NCBI RefSeq assembly: GCF_019669905.1
Contig: NZ_AP019777.1
Coordinates: forward strand, 3,038,001 to 3,102,000
Source of the DNA: Methylomonas koyamae
Lineage (GTDB): Bacteria; Pseudomonadota; Gammaproteobacteria; Methylococcales; Methylomonadaceae
Direction: 5' to 3'
DNA length: 64,000 bases
A program made the translations under genes and the position numbers. Under the pieces are notes generated by a model. That model was not told the origin of the DNA. It made no database searches and was given only the letters and a program-made list of their open reading frames with translations. Positions 19,425 to 28,428 of this stretch are shown piece after piece (the stretch's first letter is position 1; every line of letters begins with the position of its first letter).

Positions 19425-20080
19425 CAGCTTGTTACCAGATGGCCTTTGTCGAGCGTCAACACCCGGTGCTCCAGATGGTTGATCAATTCGATGTCGTGGG
19501 TAGCCACCAATACCGTAACCCCGACCTGTTTGAACTGCTCGAACATATGCATGACTTCCGCCGACAAATCCGGGTCCAAGTTACCGGTCGGCTCGTCGGC
19601 TAATATCAGTTTCGGTTTGTTGACGATGGCTCTGGCAATACCGACTCTTTGTTGCTCGCCGCCGGACAAAGCCAACGGGTGTTTGCGTTCCTTGCCAAGC
19701 AGGCCGACCTTATCCAACGAGGCTCGGACCCGGCGCGCGACTTCCTGGTGGTGATAGCCGGAAACCACCAGCGGCAATGCCACGTTATCGAACACGGTGC
19801 GGTCGTTCAGCAACTTGTAATCCTGGAAGATCAAACCCAGGTTGCGCCGCAGGTAGGGTATTTTCCGATCACCGATACGGCTGATATTCTGGCCGTCCAA
19901 AAAAATATTGCCGCGCGTGCATTGCTCCATCATCGCGATCAATTTCAACAAGGTACTTTTGCCGGCGCCGGAGCGGCCGGTCAAAAACGCCATCTCGCCA
20001 CGTTGCAAATGAAAACTGACGTCGGTCAAAGCCTCGCCGGCATCCGGATAGCGTTTGCTCACGTGTTCGAATTTCAGCAT
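19424..20080 (-). CDS. ftsE: Cell division ATP-binding protein FtsE
   Basis: A 218-residue ABC ATPase. Walker A GRSGAGKST is at 35-43, the signature is LSGGEQQRVGIARAI, and Walker B is LILADEPTGNLD. It drives FtsX at the divisome. It starts four bases after the end of the ctaA-ftsY fusion gene, preserving the conserved ftsY-ftsE-ftsX order. Confidence 0.95.
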   Translation of the reverse strand: MLKFEHVSKRYPDAGEALTDVSFHLQRGEMAFLTGRSGAGKSTLLKLIAMMEQCTRGNIFLDGQNISRIGDRKIPYLRRNLGLIFQDYKLLNDRTVFDNVALPLVVSGYHHQEVARRVRASLDKVGLLGKERKHPLALSGGEQQRVGIARAIVNKPKLILADEPTGNLDPDLSAEVMHMFEQFKQVGVTVLVATHDIELINHLEHRVLTLDKGHLVTS

Positions 20081-20084
20081 AAGC

Positions 20085-22046
20085 TCAGTCTTTTACGAAC
20101 AGCGCATCGACGAAGCTTTTCGCGTCGAAGTCCTGTAAATCGTCTATCTGTTCGCCGACGCCGATAAAACGGATCGGCACCCGCAATTGGTTGGCCAACG
20201 CGAAAATGATACCGCCTTTGGCGGTACCGTCCAATTTGGTCAAGGCGATACCTGTCAATTCGACCGCTTCGTTGAATAATTTGGCTTGCGACAACGCGTT
20301 CTGGCCGGTGCCGGCGTCGAGAATCAGCAATACTTCGTGCGGCGCGGATTCGTCCAACTTGCCCATGATGCGTTTGATCTTCTTCAACTCGTCCATCAAA
20401 TTGGATTTGGTGTGTAGCCGGCCAGCGGTATCAGCGATCAACACATCGATGTTTTTGGCTTTGGCCGATTGCAGTGCGTCGAAAATCACCGAGGCCGAAT
20501 CGGCGCCGGTATGCTGGGCTACCACCTGGATATTGTTGCGCTCGCCCCAAGTTTGCAATTGCTCCACCGCCGCGGCGCGGAAGGTGTCGCCGGCCGCCAG
20601 CATCACGCTGTGGCCTTGCTGCTGTAGGCGTTTGGCCAATTTGCCGATAGACGTAGTCTTGCCGACGCCGTTGACGCCGACCACCAAAATCACGAACGGC
20701 CCATCCTGTTGCGGGATCTGCAACGGCTGGCTACACGGCTGCAGCATGTCTTGCAAGTTTTGTTTCAACGTCGCAGTCAACACGTCGCCATCGCTGAGTT
20801 GGTCGCGCTCCAGGGTATCGGTTAGTTGTTTGATGATCTGCGTGGTGGTCTCGACGCCCATGTCGGCCATCAATAAATTGGCTTCCAGCTCGTCGAGCAG
20901 TTCCTTGGTTACGGCTTTTTGGCCGAATGCCAAACTGCCCAATACTCCGCTCAGCCCACTGCGGGTTTTCCGCAATTGGCTGGACAAGCGCAGGTATAAA
21001 GATTCCTGGCTGGCCGGCGGTGCGGCAGCCGGCTCGGCGGTGACGGCCGGCACCGGCAACTCGCCGGCTTCTTCGACTTCGTCGCCGAGGCGGTAACGGC
21101 TGAACAGTAAAATTGCCAACAACGGCAGCATCAACAAAGCCGCAAATGCGTTATGCGCGACCGCCAACGGCAACGGCAGCGTGTACTTGACCGCGAATAC
21201 GCCAAGCGCGATTTGGATCAACAATAGCAAACTCAGCGCGTTGCCAGCCATGCGCACCGGCTTGGGATAGCGCTCCGAGGTCGCAACCAACATCAAGCCG
21301 CTGAGCACCAGAAACGCAAAACCGGCGAATATGCGGTGTACCGCTTGGATTGCCATTTTGGCATCGGCCGACAGGGCATCGGCGTTGCCGAACAGATCGA
21401 ATGCGCGTTGGTAATCGGTAGCGGGCAACCATTGGCCGTTACAACGCGGAAAATCGGTACAGGCCAGACCGGCATAATTGCTGCTAACCCATCCGCCCAA
21501 GCCGATTTGCGCCAACAGCACGAGTATCCCAAACCAGGCGAACCAGGTCGGCCCCGACTTCGCCGCTCTGGGCGTCAAACCCGGATGCAGCCGCAAGTAA
21601 CTCCAGGCGATCGCCCAAAACGTGGCAAATCCCAACAGCAGATGGCTAGCAACCACGATGGGCATAGTGCCGGAGGCTACGGTCCACATGCCCAGCGCCG
21701 CCTGTGCGGCAATCAGCGCCAAAACCACACCGCTGGAAGCCAGCGCAACGCCGCGCTGGCTCTGGCGCCAGGCCAACCCGAACCAAACCAGAGCCAACGC
21801 AGCCAGGCCGCCCGCCAAATAACGGTGTGCCATTTCTTTCCAAGCCTTGGCAGTATCGAGCGCTTGTTGCGGAAAACCGGCTGCGGCGTCCGCTTTGAAT
21901 TCCGGACTGTCGCTGACGAAGGCTTTACCGTAACAACCCGGCCAATCCGGGCAGCCCAATCCGGCGTGGGTCAGGCGAACGTAGGCGCCGACGACGATGA
22001 CTAGCAGCGCCAACAAGGCGCAGCACAGGGTGAGTTTTCTGAACAT
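20085..22046 (-). CDS. Heme A synthase (CtaA/COX15) fused to SRP receptor FtsY
   Basis: One uninterrupted 653-residue frame joins two proteins normally encoded apart. Residues 1-320 are a CtaA-type heme A synthase: eight hydrophobic segments, four haem-ligand histidines (H74, H135, H237, H298) and cysteine pairs C32/C38 and C196/C202, which oxidises heme O to heme A for aa3/caa3 oxidase. A linker of about 25 residues rich in Pro, Ala and Glu follows. Residues about 350-653 are the FtsY NG domain: helical N domain, G1 GVNGVGKTT (457-465), DTAGR (539-543) and TKLD (603-606). No stop separates the halves; only GTG/TTG codons near 21051-21059 could allow a separate FtsY start. The acidic A domain of FtsY is missing, so the CtaA membrane part may act as its anchor. 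It lies between Sco-like and ftsE genes. ctaB is not seen. Confidence 0.9.
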   Translation of the reverse strand: MFRKLTLCCALLALLVIVVGAYVRLTHAGLGCPDWPGCYGKAFVSDSPEFKADAAAGFPQQALDTAKAWKEMAHRYLAGGLAALALVWFGLAWRQSQRGVALASSGVVLALIAAQAALGMWTVASGTMPIVVASHLLLGFATFWAIAWSYLRLHPGLTPRAAKSGPTWFAWFGILVLLAQIGLGGWVSSNYAGLACTDFPRCNGQWLPATDYQRAFDLFGNADALSADAKMAIQAVHRIFAGFAFLVLSGLMLVATSERYPKPVRMAGNALSLLLLIQIALGVFAVKYTLPLPLAVAHNAFAALLMLPLLAILLFSRYRLGDEVEEAGELPVPAVTAEPAAAPPASQESLYLRLSSQLRKTRSGLSGVLGSLAFGQKAVTKELLDELEANLLMADMGVETTTQIIKQLTDTLERDQLSDGDVLTATLKQNLQDMLQPCSQPLQIPQQDGPFVILVVGVNGVGKTTSIGKLAKRLQQQGHSVMLAAGDTFRAAAVEQLQTWGERNNIQVVAQHTGADSASVIFDALQSAKAKNIDVLIADTAGRLHTKSNLMDELKKIKRIMGKLDESAPHEVLLILDAGTGQNALSQAKLFNEAVELTGIALTKLDGTAKGGIIFALANQLRVPIRFIGVGEQIDDLQDFDAKSFVDALFVKD

Positions 22047-22050
22047 GTGA

Positions 22051-22638
22051 TCAACCGATTTGTGAAATTCTGAGTAACTTGCTCAAGTCGTCTCTGACCT
22101 GATACGGATCGTAACCGGGCGCATATTTCATCATCAGGTTACCCAACGGATCCATGATCAGCAGGCTACCGTCCGGTAGCGGACTTGGGTTTATTGTTGT
22201 TAGTTTTTGTTGCAAGCTTGGTGCCGGCAAGGCCTTCAGCAAGCGGCCGTCATCCCTCCATTCGGCCGGCAGCGGCAGATTGCTATCGAATACCAAGGCC
22301 AAACGCCGAATCCGGGCGATGTCCTTACCCACCATCAAACCGATCTGATTGGTTTTATACAGCGCCTCGCGGCATATTTCGCCGCATGGGCCGGCTACCG
22401 GATTGACCAAGATCCAATGCCCTTTCAACTCGCCGATGTTTTCCGCGGAAAAGGCGTCGGCGCCGGAAAATTCGCCGGCTTCGGTAGCCAACGGCGGACT
22501 GATCAATTCGCCGTGGTTGGTGCCGAGCCGAACGGTGCCCGGATGTTTAGCCAGATACCAGGCAATGCCGAACGGGATCACCGACATGGCGAAAATGACC
22601 AAAATAGTAATACGGTTTTTACGATGTTGTTTATCCAC
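22051..22638 (-). CDS. Sco/thioredoxin-like cytochrome oxidase assembly protein
   Basis: A 195-residue protein with one N-terminal membrane helix (ILVIFAMSVIPFGIAWYL) and a periplasmic thioredoxin-like domain. The cysteines are in CGEIC, the CxxxC spacing of Sco copper chaperones, which deliver copper to the CuA site of subunit II. It overlaps the end of surf1 by eight bases and is four bases before ctaA-ftsY. It is the standard small assembly gene at this place in gammaproteobacterial cox clusters, though more divergent than classic Sco1. Confidence 0.75.
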   Translation of the reverse strand: MDKQHRKNRITILVIFAMSVIPFGIAWYLAKHPGTVRLGTNHGELISPPLATEAGEFSGADAFSAENIGELKGHWILVNPVAGPCGEICREALYKTNQIGLMVGKDIARIRRLALVFDSNLPLPAEWRDDGRLLKALPAPSLQQKLTTINPSPLPDGSLLIMDPLGNLMMKYAPGYDPYQVRDDLSKLLRISQIG

Positions 22639-23374
22639 GGTGTGCTTTACGGCTGCTGTGCCAAATAAACAGAACGGTTAAGGCCAATGCCAAACCGAAC
22701 CATTGTACTGCATAGGCTCGGTGTTTTTCAGGCGGGATCGCCACCGCGGTTTTCCATTCGCGGCGGTAGCCCTCCGCTTGATCCGAATTCAATTCGATTT
22801 GGTAATCAGCCAAGGCGTAACCCAACTTCTCGGCCAACAGGCCGGTATCGACGATTTGCACCCTGACCGGCCAGCTGTCGCCGGGAATTTCGGCGCCCTG
22901 CAACCGGATGCCGGGTTCCGGAAATCGGTTAATCCGCCCTTGCACAGTGTCTATTTGCCCGGCTATCGCCAAATCCGGCGTAATATCGCGCGACGCGCCC
23001 AAACCTATCCAGCCGCGGTTGATCAACACGGCGGCTTGGCCGTTACCGGGCAAAAACGGCGTCAACACCAGATACCCCGCTTTACCGTCCAAAATCTGAT
23101 TGTCGATCAGAATCTGATGCGCTCGATCGTAGTGTCCTCGCAAAATCGCCGGCCGGTACCGGTACTCCGCCGCATCGACAAACACATCGCCGTTCAAATC
23201 CAAGGCCGGAGCGGACAACGCCGCCTGCTGCGCATCCAATAAAACTTGCTTTTCCGCACCGCGCCGCAGCTGCCAGAAGCCCAAGTTACACAGTAACGCC
23301 AGCAACACCACGTAGCCGGCTAGCATGGGCCAAGCGAACTGAAACTCGACACCGAATAAATTGAATCTGACCAT
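22631..23374 (-). CDS. SURF1 family cytochrome oxidase assembly protein
   Basis: A 247-residue inner-membrane protein with a helix at each end and a periplasmic domain between. The N-terminal GFWQLRRGAEKQ and the segment LINRGWIG are SURF1 signatures. SURF1 helps load heme A into subunit I. The ATG at 23374 is chosen because GGGA lies nine bases upstream; the frame is open to 23413. It heads the surf1-Sco-ctaA::ftsY-ftsE-ftsX-ycgN set. Confidence 0.9.
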   Translation of the reverse strand: MVRFNLFGVEFQFAWPMLAGYVVLLALLCNLGFWQLRRGAEKQVLLDAQQAALSAPALDLNGDVFVDAAEYRYRPAILRGHYDRAHQILIDNQILDGKAGYLVLTPFLPGNGQAAVLINRGWIGLGASRDITPDLAIAGQIDTVQGRINRFPEPGIRLQGAEIPGDSWPVRVQIVDTGLLAEKLGYALADYQIELNSDQAEGYRREWKTAVAIPPEKHRAYAVQWFGLALALTVLFIWHSSRKAHRG

Positions 23375-23455
23375 AATGTTTCCCAAGCGTTGCCCCGCTA
23401 TTGGCAAGCACACTTTATTCGCCGAAAATGCTTATTTTTATCCGGTTCCGCCGAC

Positions 23456-23719
23456 ATGCTCATTAAAATCCTCATCATTGCCGCATTTATCGCCATCGTC
23501 ATTAGTCTCGGTTCGGCGTTGTTCCATATCGTCAAACATAAGGACGACGAGGATTCGAAGAAGGCCGCAAAAGCCTTGACCGTCAGGATCGGCGTGTCGC
23601 TGGCGGTGTTTATTTTGCTGTTTATCGCCTTCGCCACCGGCTTGATTCAACCCCACGGCATCGGCCTGCGTATGCACGGTAGTCCTGCCGCCTCTGCTGC
23701 CAACCCGCCGAAACCTTGA
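23456..23719 (+). CDS. DUF2909-like twin-transmembrane protein
   Basis: An 87-residue protein with two membrane helices (ILIIAAFIAIVISLGSALF and a second near IGVSLAVFILLFIAFATG) separated by a basic/acidic loop, the layout of the DUF2909 family found in cox clusters. It is encoded on the opposite strand from every other cox gene, between coxC and surf1. The start at 23456 begins with the first helix; the upstream frame to 23390 lacks sense. Role unknown, presumably oxidase assembly. Confidence 0.75.
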   Translation: MLIKILIIAAFIAIVISLGSALFHIVKHKDDEDSKKAAKALTVRIGVSLAVFILLFIAFATGLIQPHGIGLRMHGSPAASAANPPKP

Positions 23720-23726
23720 TTTTGCA

Positions 23727-23763
23727 CAAAAAAAAAGCGCGATCCGCACAGACCGCGCTTTTT
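23727..23763. terminator. Bidirectional intrinsic terminator
   Basis: A poly-A run, stem AGCGCG / CGCGCT with a short interior mismatch, then poly-T. It serves the plus-strand DUF2909 gene and the minus-strand coxC, whose ends face each other. Confidence 0.85.
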
Positions 23764-23781
23764 CATGCGTAGCGTTCGAAT

Positions 23782-24657
23782 TTACAGCAGATAAACGAAC
23801 ACGAACAAACCCAACCAGACCACGTCGACGAAGTGCCAGTACCAGGCAGCCGCTTCGAAGGCAAAATGGTTTTCCGGTGTGAAGTGGCCTTTCCAACTTC
23901 TGAATAAGACCACCGACAAGATGATCGCACCGACGCAGACGTGGAAACCGTGGAAACCGGTCAACATAAAGAACGTAGATCCGTAAATGCCGGAACCCAA
24001 AGTCAAACCCATTTCGGCGTAAGCTTCGTGGTACTCGCTGGCTTGAAACGCGACGAACAAAAAGCCCAAACCGACGGTTGCCGCCAAGCCTTTGATCAAT
24101 TGGCTACGATTTTTAGCCAACAAGCCGTGGTGAGCCCAGGTGCAGGTTACGCCGCTGGTCAACAGAATCAGCGTGTTCAGAAACGGCAGACCGAAAGCGC
24201 CCATCGGTTCGAAATCGCCGCCGACTTTGCCGGGACCGTTGGTAGGCCACACCGCTTGGAAAGCCGGCCACAATATGTCGTGGGTGGAACGGCCCGGACC
24301 GCTGGTAGCGCCGGTTTCGCCCAACCAGGAGACGGACAGGTTACGGGTATACCACAAGGCGCCGAAGAACACGGCAAAGAACATCACTTCCGAGAAAATG
24401 AACCACATCATGCCCATCCGGTAGGAAATACCCACGCCGTGGTTATACATGCCGGATTCGCTCTCGGTGGCTTGCAACGCAAACCAAGCCCCCAGCATCG
24501 CAACGAAAACCAGAAAACCGGTAATCATCATGCCGGAACCTGCGGTATTTCCGTTCAAATAGTTGGCAAAGCCCGCCAGCGTCAGCATCAAGCCGGCGGT
24601 CGCCATCACCGGCCACGTGGCTTTATGCGGGATGTAATAAGCTGCGTTTGTCGACAT
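23782..24657 (-). CDS. coxC: Cytochrome c oxidase subunit III
   Basis: A 291-residue seven-helix membrane protein of the haem-copper oxidase. Typical segments are visible: YYIPHKATWPV at the start, FIFSEVMFFAVFFG, ASEYHEA and HGFHVCVG, and YWHFVDVVWLGLF at the end. Subunit III stabilises proton uptake in subunit I. It ends at a strong terminator, so coxB-A-(small)-ctaG-coxC is one transcription unit. Confidence 0.96.
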   Translation of the reverse strand: MSTNAAYYIPHKATWPVMATAGLMLTLAGFANYLNGNTAGSGMMITGFLVFVAMLGAWFALQATESESGMYNHGVGISYRMGMMWFIFSEVMFFAVFFGALWYTRNLSVSWLGETGATSGPGRSTHDILWPAFQAVWPTNGPGKVGGDFEPMGAFGLPFLNTLILLTSGVTCTWAHHGLLAKNRSQLIKGLAATVGLGFLFVAFQASEYHEAYAEMGLTLGSGIYGSTFFMLTGFHGFHVCVGAIILSVVLFRSWKGHFTPENHFAFEAAAWYWHFVDVVWLGLFVFVYLL

Positions 24658-24671
24658 AACCTTCCCCTTCG

Positions 24672-25217
24672 TTAATTTTCAGAATTTTCAGTAATTTCAA
24701 AAAAAGTGTAAGACAGCGTAATGGTTTTATAACGCTCCGGCAGCTTGGGATCGACCACCAGGCGCACGGTCATATTTTTTTCTTCGTTCGGTTCGAAGAT
24801 TTGCTCCAATTCGCAGAAGCAAATCACTTTGGTCACATATTCCTTGACCTGACCCGGCGCATACGTCGCCACTGCCCGCACCTTCAACCGCCGGTCGCTC
24901 AGGTTCTTGGCATAAAAGCCCACCGAGTAATATTGGCCGGGATGCACCTTCAAACTGGACGTCTCGGCCTTGAACGCCATCGGCACCGACCGGTTTAACG
25001 ACGTCAGAAACTCTACCGTCACTTCCCGATTTTGTTCGGGCTGGAACGCGGTTTCTTGTTTTGCCACGGTCTCGACTTTGGCGTTCTGGCCCACCAAATC
25101 GCACAGTACGTTGTACAGCGGGACCAGTGCGTAACCGAAGCCGAACATCATCGCGGCGAACAAAACCAGTTTCACCGCCAAACGACTATTTTTCTTTTCT
25201 AAACCATCGTCGCTCAT
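24672..25217 (-). CDS. ctaG: Cytochrome c oxidase assembly protein CtaG/Cox11
   Basis: A 181-residue protein with one N-terminal membrane helix and a periplasmic immunoglobulin-like domain. The copper-binding motif CFC appears in VICFCELEQIFEPNE. Cox11 delivers copper to the CuB site of subunit I. Its start overlaps the stop of a 32-residue gene upstream (ATGA at 25214-25217). Confidence 0.95.
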   Translation of the reverse strand: MSDDGLEKKNSRLAVKLVLFAAMMFGFGYALVPLYNVLCDLVGQNAKVETVAKQETAFQPEQNREVTVEFLTSLNRSVPMAFKAETSSLKVHPGQYYSVGFYAKNLSDRRLKVRAVATYAPGQVKEYVTKVICFCELEQIFEPNEEKNMTVRLVVDPKLPERYKTITLSYTFFEITENSEN

Positions 25218-25312
25218 TGCGACATGGCCTTCATAACCGCCAACACGTAGATGGTTATCGCGATTGCTGCCAACACCACCGCCGTCAAAATATTTTTCTT
25301 TTTAATATCCAT
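25214..25312 (-). CDS. 32-residue single-helix protein in the cox operon
   Basis: A very short gene. The product begins MDIKKKN, followed by one membrane helix (ILTAVVLAAIAITIYVLAV) and a short basic tail ending SQ. Its ATG is preceded by GGAG five bases upstream, and its TGA overlaps the ctaG start by four bases, so it is translated. The position matches that of small cytochrome oxidase assembly proteins in other gammaproteobacterial cox operons, but I infer the role from position only. Confidence 0.8.
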   Translation of the reverse strand: MDIKKKNILTAVVLAAIAITIYVLAVMKAMSQ

Positions 25313-25380
25313 GTTGCTCCTCGCGATGCCCTGCCGGGTATTTCCCGGCAGGGCAATCAACCGGCATCGTTATTACCGAC

Positions 25381-26997
25381 TTAGAAATGCTCTGTCGGAA
25401 TTTTTTCCGGTGGAGTAGTAAAGGTGTGGTAAGGCGCAGGCGAAGGCACGGTCCATTCCAGACTGTGCTTGCTGGCGTCTTCCCAGACTTCGTCACTGAC
25501 TTTTTCGCCGGTGCCGCCGCGAATCGTGTCGATCACGATGTAAACGAACAACAATTGGCTGAAACCGTAAATGAAGGCACCGATACTGGATACCATGTTC
25601 CAATCCGCGAACTGGACCGCGTAGTCCGGAATCCGGCGCGGCATACCGGCCAAGCCCAGGAAGTGTTGCGGGAAGAACAGGATGTTGACCGAAATCGCCG
25701 ACAACCAGAAATGCAGTTTGCCGATTTTCTCGTTGTACATATTGCCGGTCCACTTAGGCAGCCAGAAATAGCCGGCCGCCATCAGGATGAACACCGAAGC
25801 AGGGACCAACGTGTAGTGGAAGTGGGCAACGATGAAATAAGTATCGTGGTATTGAAAATCCACCGGCGCCACGGACATCATCAAACCGGTAAAACCCCCC
25901 ATCGTGAACAGCACGACGAACGCGATCGAAAACAGCATCGGCGTTTCGAAGGTCATCGAGCCTTTCCACATCGTCGCGGTCCAGTTGAAAACTTTCACGC
26001 CGGTCGGAATCGCAATCAGCATCGTCGCGTACATGAAGTACAACTCACCTGCCACAGGCAAACCGACGGTGAACATATGGTGAGACCAAACGATGAAGGA
26101 CAGGAAAGCAATCGCACCGGTCGCATAAACCATAGAAGCGTAACCGAACAGCGGTTTACGGGCGAATACCGGAATGATGGTCGAAGCCACGCCGAAGGTC
26201 GGCAGAATCATCACATATACTTCAGGATGGCCGAAGAACCAGAAGATGTGTTGGTACAGCACCGGATCGCCGCCGCCGGCCGCATCGAAGAAGCTGGTAT
26301 CGAAGAATTTATCGGTCAACAACATGGTTACCGCACCAGCGAATACCGGCATGATCGCGATCAGCAGGAACGCGGTGATCAGCCAGGTCCAGACGAACAA
26401 CGGCATTTTCATCAACGTCATGCCGGGCGCGCGCATGTTGAAGATGGTCGCGATCACGTTAATCGCCCCCATGATCGAAGAAATACCCAACATGTGCACC
26501 GAGAAAATCGCAAACGGAAACGCTTTTCCGGTTTGCAACACCAGCGGCGGATACAAGGTCCAGCCGGCGGCCGGAGCTCCGCCTTCCATGAACAGTGTGC
26601 TGGCCAGCAACAAGACGCCAGCGACCAACATCCAGAAGCTCATGTTGTTCATCCGCGGCAACGCCATATCCGGCGCACCGATCATCATCGGGATCATCCA
26701 GTTGGCCAAGCCGACGAAAGCCGGCATTACGGCGCCGAATACCATCACCAGCGCGTGCATGGTCGTCATCGAGTTGAAGAAGTTCGGATCGACGAATTGC
26801 AGGCCGGGTTCGAACAACTCGGAGCGGATGATCAGCGCCATGGTGCCGCCGACGAAAAACATCGCCAATGCGAATACCAGGTACAGGGTACCGATGTCCT
26901 TATGGTTGGTGGTGATTATCCACCGTAAAATGCCCTTTTCCGGGCCGTGATCGTGGTGATCGTGATGATCATCATGTTCAGCTACGACAGCAGTCAT
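25381..26997 (-). CDS. coxA: Cytochrome c oxidase subunit I
   Basis: A 538-residue twelve-helix subunit holding heme a and the heme a3-CuB centre that reduces O2 to water. It has the cross-linked His-Tyr motif in [12 protein letters not shown], the CuB histidines in WSHHMFTVG, and the haem ligands in [12 protein letters not shown]. The N-terminus is unusually rich in His and Asp ([11 protein letters not shown]), which could bind metal. Second gene of the coxB-led operon. Confidence 0.97.
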   Translation of the reverse strand: MTAVVAEHDDHHDHHDHGPEKGILRWIITTNHKDIGTLYLVFALAMFFVGGTMALIIRSELFEPGLQFVDPNFFNSMTTMHALVMVFGAVMPAFVGLANWMIPMMIGAPDMALPRMNNMSFWMLVAGVLLLASTLFMEGGAPAAGWTLYPPLVLQTGKAFPFAIFSVHMLGISSIMGAINVIATIFNMRAPGMTLMKMPLFVWTWLITAFLLIAIMPVFAGAVTMLLTDKFFDTSFFDAAGGGDPVLYQHIFWFFGHPEVYVMILPTFGVASTIIPVFARKPLFGYASMVYATGAIAFLSFIVWSHHMFTVGLPVAGELYFMYATMLIAIPTGVKVFNWTATMWKGSMTFETPMLFSIAFVVLFTMGGFTGLMMSVAPVDFQYHDTYFIVAHFHYTLVPASVFILMAAGYFWLPKWTGNMYNEKIGKLHFWLSAISVNILFFPQHFLGLAGMPRRIPDYAVQFADWNMVSSIGAFIYGFSQLLFVYIVIDTIRGGTGEKVSDEVWEDASKHSLEWTVPSPAPYHTFTTPPEKIPTEHF

Positions 26998-27050
26998 ACT
27001 TTATACCTCAGCAAAAAATAGAAAATGAGTTCAATGCGTGATTCAACGAA

Positions 27051-28181
27051 TTACTCATCATCGTCCCATTTGGGTGTGATTTTGTTGGGCTGAATTTCAT
27101 CACCCACGTTGTTGCCCAGCGCCGGAGCGTTTCTGATGTAGGTAATCAGCTCGGCCAATTCGTTATCCGGCAATTTGCGGAAAGCCGGCATTTTGCTGGT
27201 ACCGGCTTGGATGAAGCCGATCAATTGGTCCATGTTACCGGTCACTTTGGCGCTGCCGCTCAGAGCCGGAAACCAACCCGGAATACCTTTGCCGTCGATC
27301 TGGTGGCAAGCCACGCAGTTTTTCAGGTAAACCGATTCGCCGTGAGCCATCAGCGAGTTACGGGTTTGGTCGCTCAAATCGGGAGCTTGGTTTTGCTTGT
27401 CCAGGGTAGCTTTAACCCAGGCGTCGTACTGGTCTTGTTCCATCGCAATCACGACCACCGGCATGAAGCCGTGGTCGCGGCCGCACAATTCGGTACATTG
27501 GCCGCGGTAAGTGCCGGGCTTGTCGACGTAGGTCCACGCTTCGTTGACGAATCCGGGATTGGCGTCTTTTTTCCAGCCCAGTTCGGGTACCCACCAGGAA
27601 TGGATCACGTCGGCCGCGGTAAACAGGAAACGGATTTTCTTTTTGACCGGAACCACCAACGGTTTGTCGACGTTCAACAGGTAGTTGGGTACCGAGCGCG
27701 GATCCATGGTGCTGACGCGATGCACCCGTTCGCTGGCTTCGTCCAGATGGCTTTCGAAATGGATGCCGTTGTCCAGGTACTCGTAATCCCAGTACCATTG
27801 CTTGCCGGTCACCTTGATCGACATTTCCGATTCCTGGGTGCGGTCCAGATCGACTACGGCTTTGGTCGCCGGAATCGCCATGCCGACCAGAATCAGGGTG
27901 GGGATGATGGTCCAGATGATCTCGACCGTGGTGTTTTCGTGGAACTGCTCGGCTTGATGGCCTTTGGATTTGCGGTGGTGGTAAATCGAATAAAACATCG
28001 TGCCGAATACCGCGATGCCGATAAAAACGCAGATCCACATGATCAACATGTGCAGGTCGTACAACTCGTTACTGAGCTGGGTCACGCCTTTCGTCAGATT
28101 GAGTGTGTAGTCCGCATGCGCCGATCCGAGCCCTAAAGCCATCAGAACCGGACATGCGAGCAGTTGCTTGGTTTTCTTCAC
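27051..28181 (-). CDS. coxB: Cytochrome c oxidase subunit II with fused cytochrome c (caa3 type)
   Basis: A 376-residue protein. It has a signal peptide ending SAHA, two membrane helices, a periplasmic cupredoxin domain with the CuA motif CTELCGRDH, and a C-terminal cytochrome c domain with CVACH at 289-293 and a methionine ligand candidate in SKMPAF. The extra cytochrome marks a caa3-type oxidase. The start is a GTG at 28181, where the signal peptide begins (KKTKQLLACPVLM); the frame runs open to 28406 but without family similarity. First gene of the operon. Confidence 0.93.
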   Translation of the reverse strand: MKKTKQLLACPVLMALGLGSAHADYTLNLTKGVTQLSNELYDLHMLIMWICVFIGIAVFGTMFYSIYHHRKSKGHQAEQFHENTTVEIIWTIIPTLILVGMAIPATKAVVDLDRTQESEMSIKVTGKQWYWDYEYLDNGIHFESHLDEASERVHRVSTMDPRSVPNYLLNVDKPLVVPVKKKIRFLFTAADVIHSWWVPELGWKKDANPGFVNEAWTYVDKPGTYRGQCTELCGRDHGFMPVVVIAMEQDQYDAWVKATLDKQNQAPDLSDQTRNSLMAHGESVYLKNCVACHQIDGKGIPGWFPALSGSAKVTGNMDQLIGFIQAGTSKMPAFRKLPDNELAELITYIRNAPALGNNVGDEIQPNKITPKWDDDE

Positions 28182-28362
28182 GGAGCAGCCCCCATTGGTA
28201 GTTATAAACTTGTATGCGTTATATCGTCGTAACCTTGCCGCCCGACACCAAACAGGCAACAAACTCCCTTTACAGATAATTGTCATAAATAAACTGGGCA
28301 ATTTTAACCCATGACTCCCCGGCAGACCAGAAGAGCTTTTCCCGTTTGCACCGTATCGACAT

Positions 28363-28396
28363 AAAAAAGGCTCGCGGACATCGCTGCCCGCAAGCC
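28363..28396 (-). terminator. Intrinsic terminator of the hemerythrin gene
   Basis: On the minus strand, stem GGCTTGCGG / CCGCGAGCC with one T-G pair is followed by six T. It lies 30 bases past the hemerythrin stop. Confidence 0.85.
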
Positions 28397-28428
28397 TCCA
28401 CGGCATTGCCGCCGATTTTTCGATTGAC

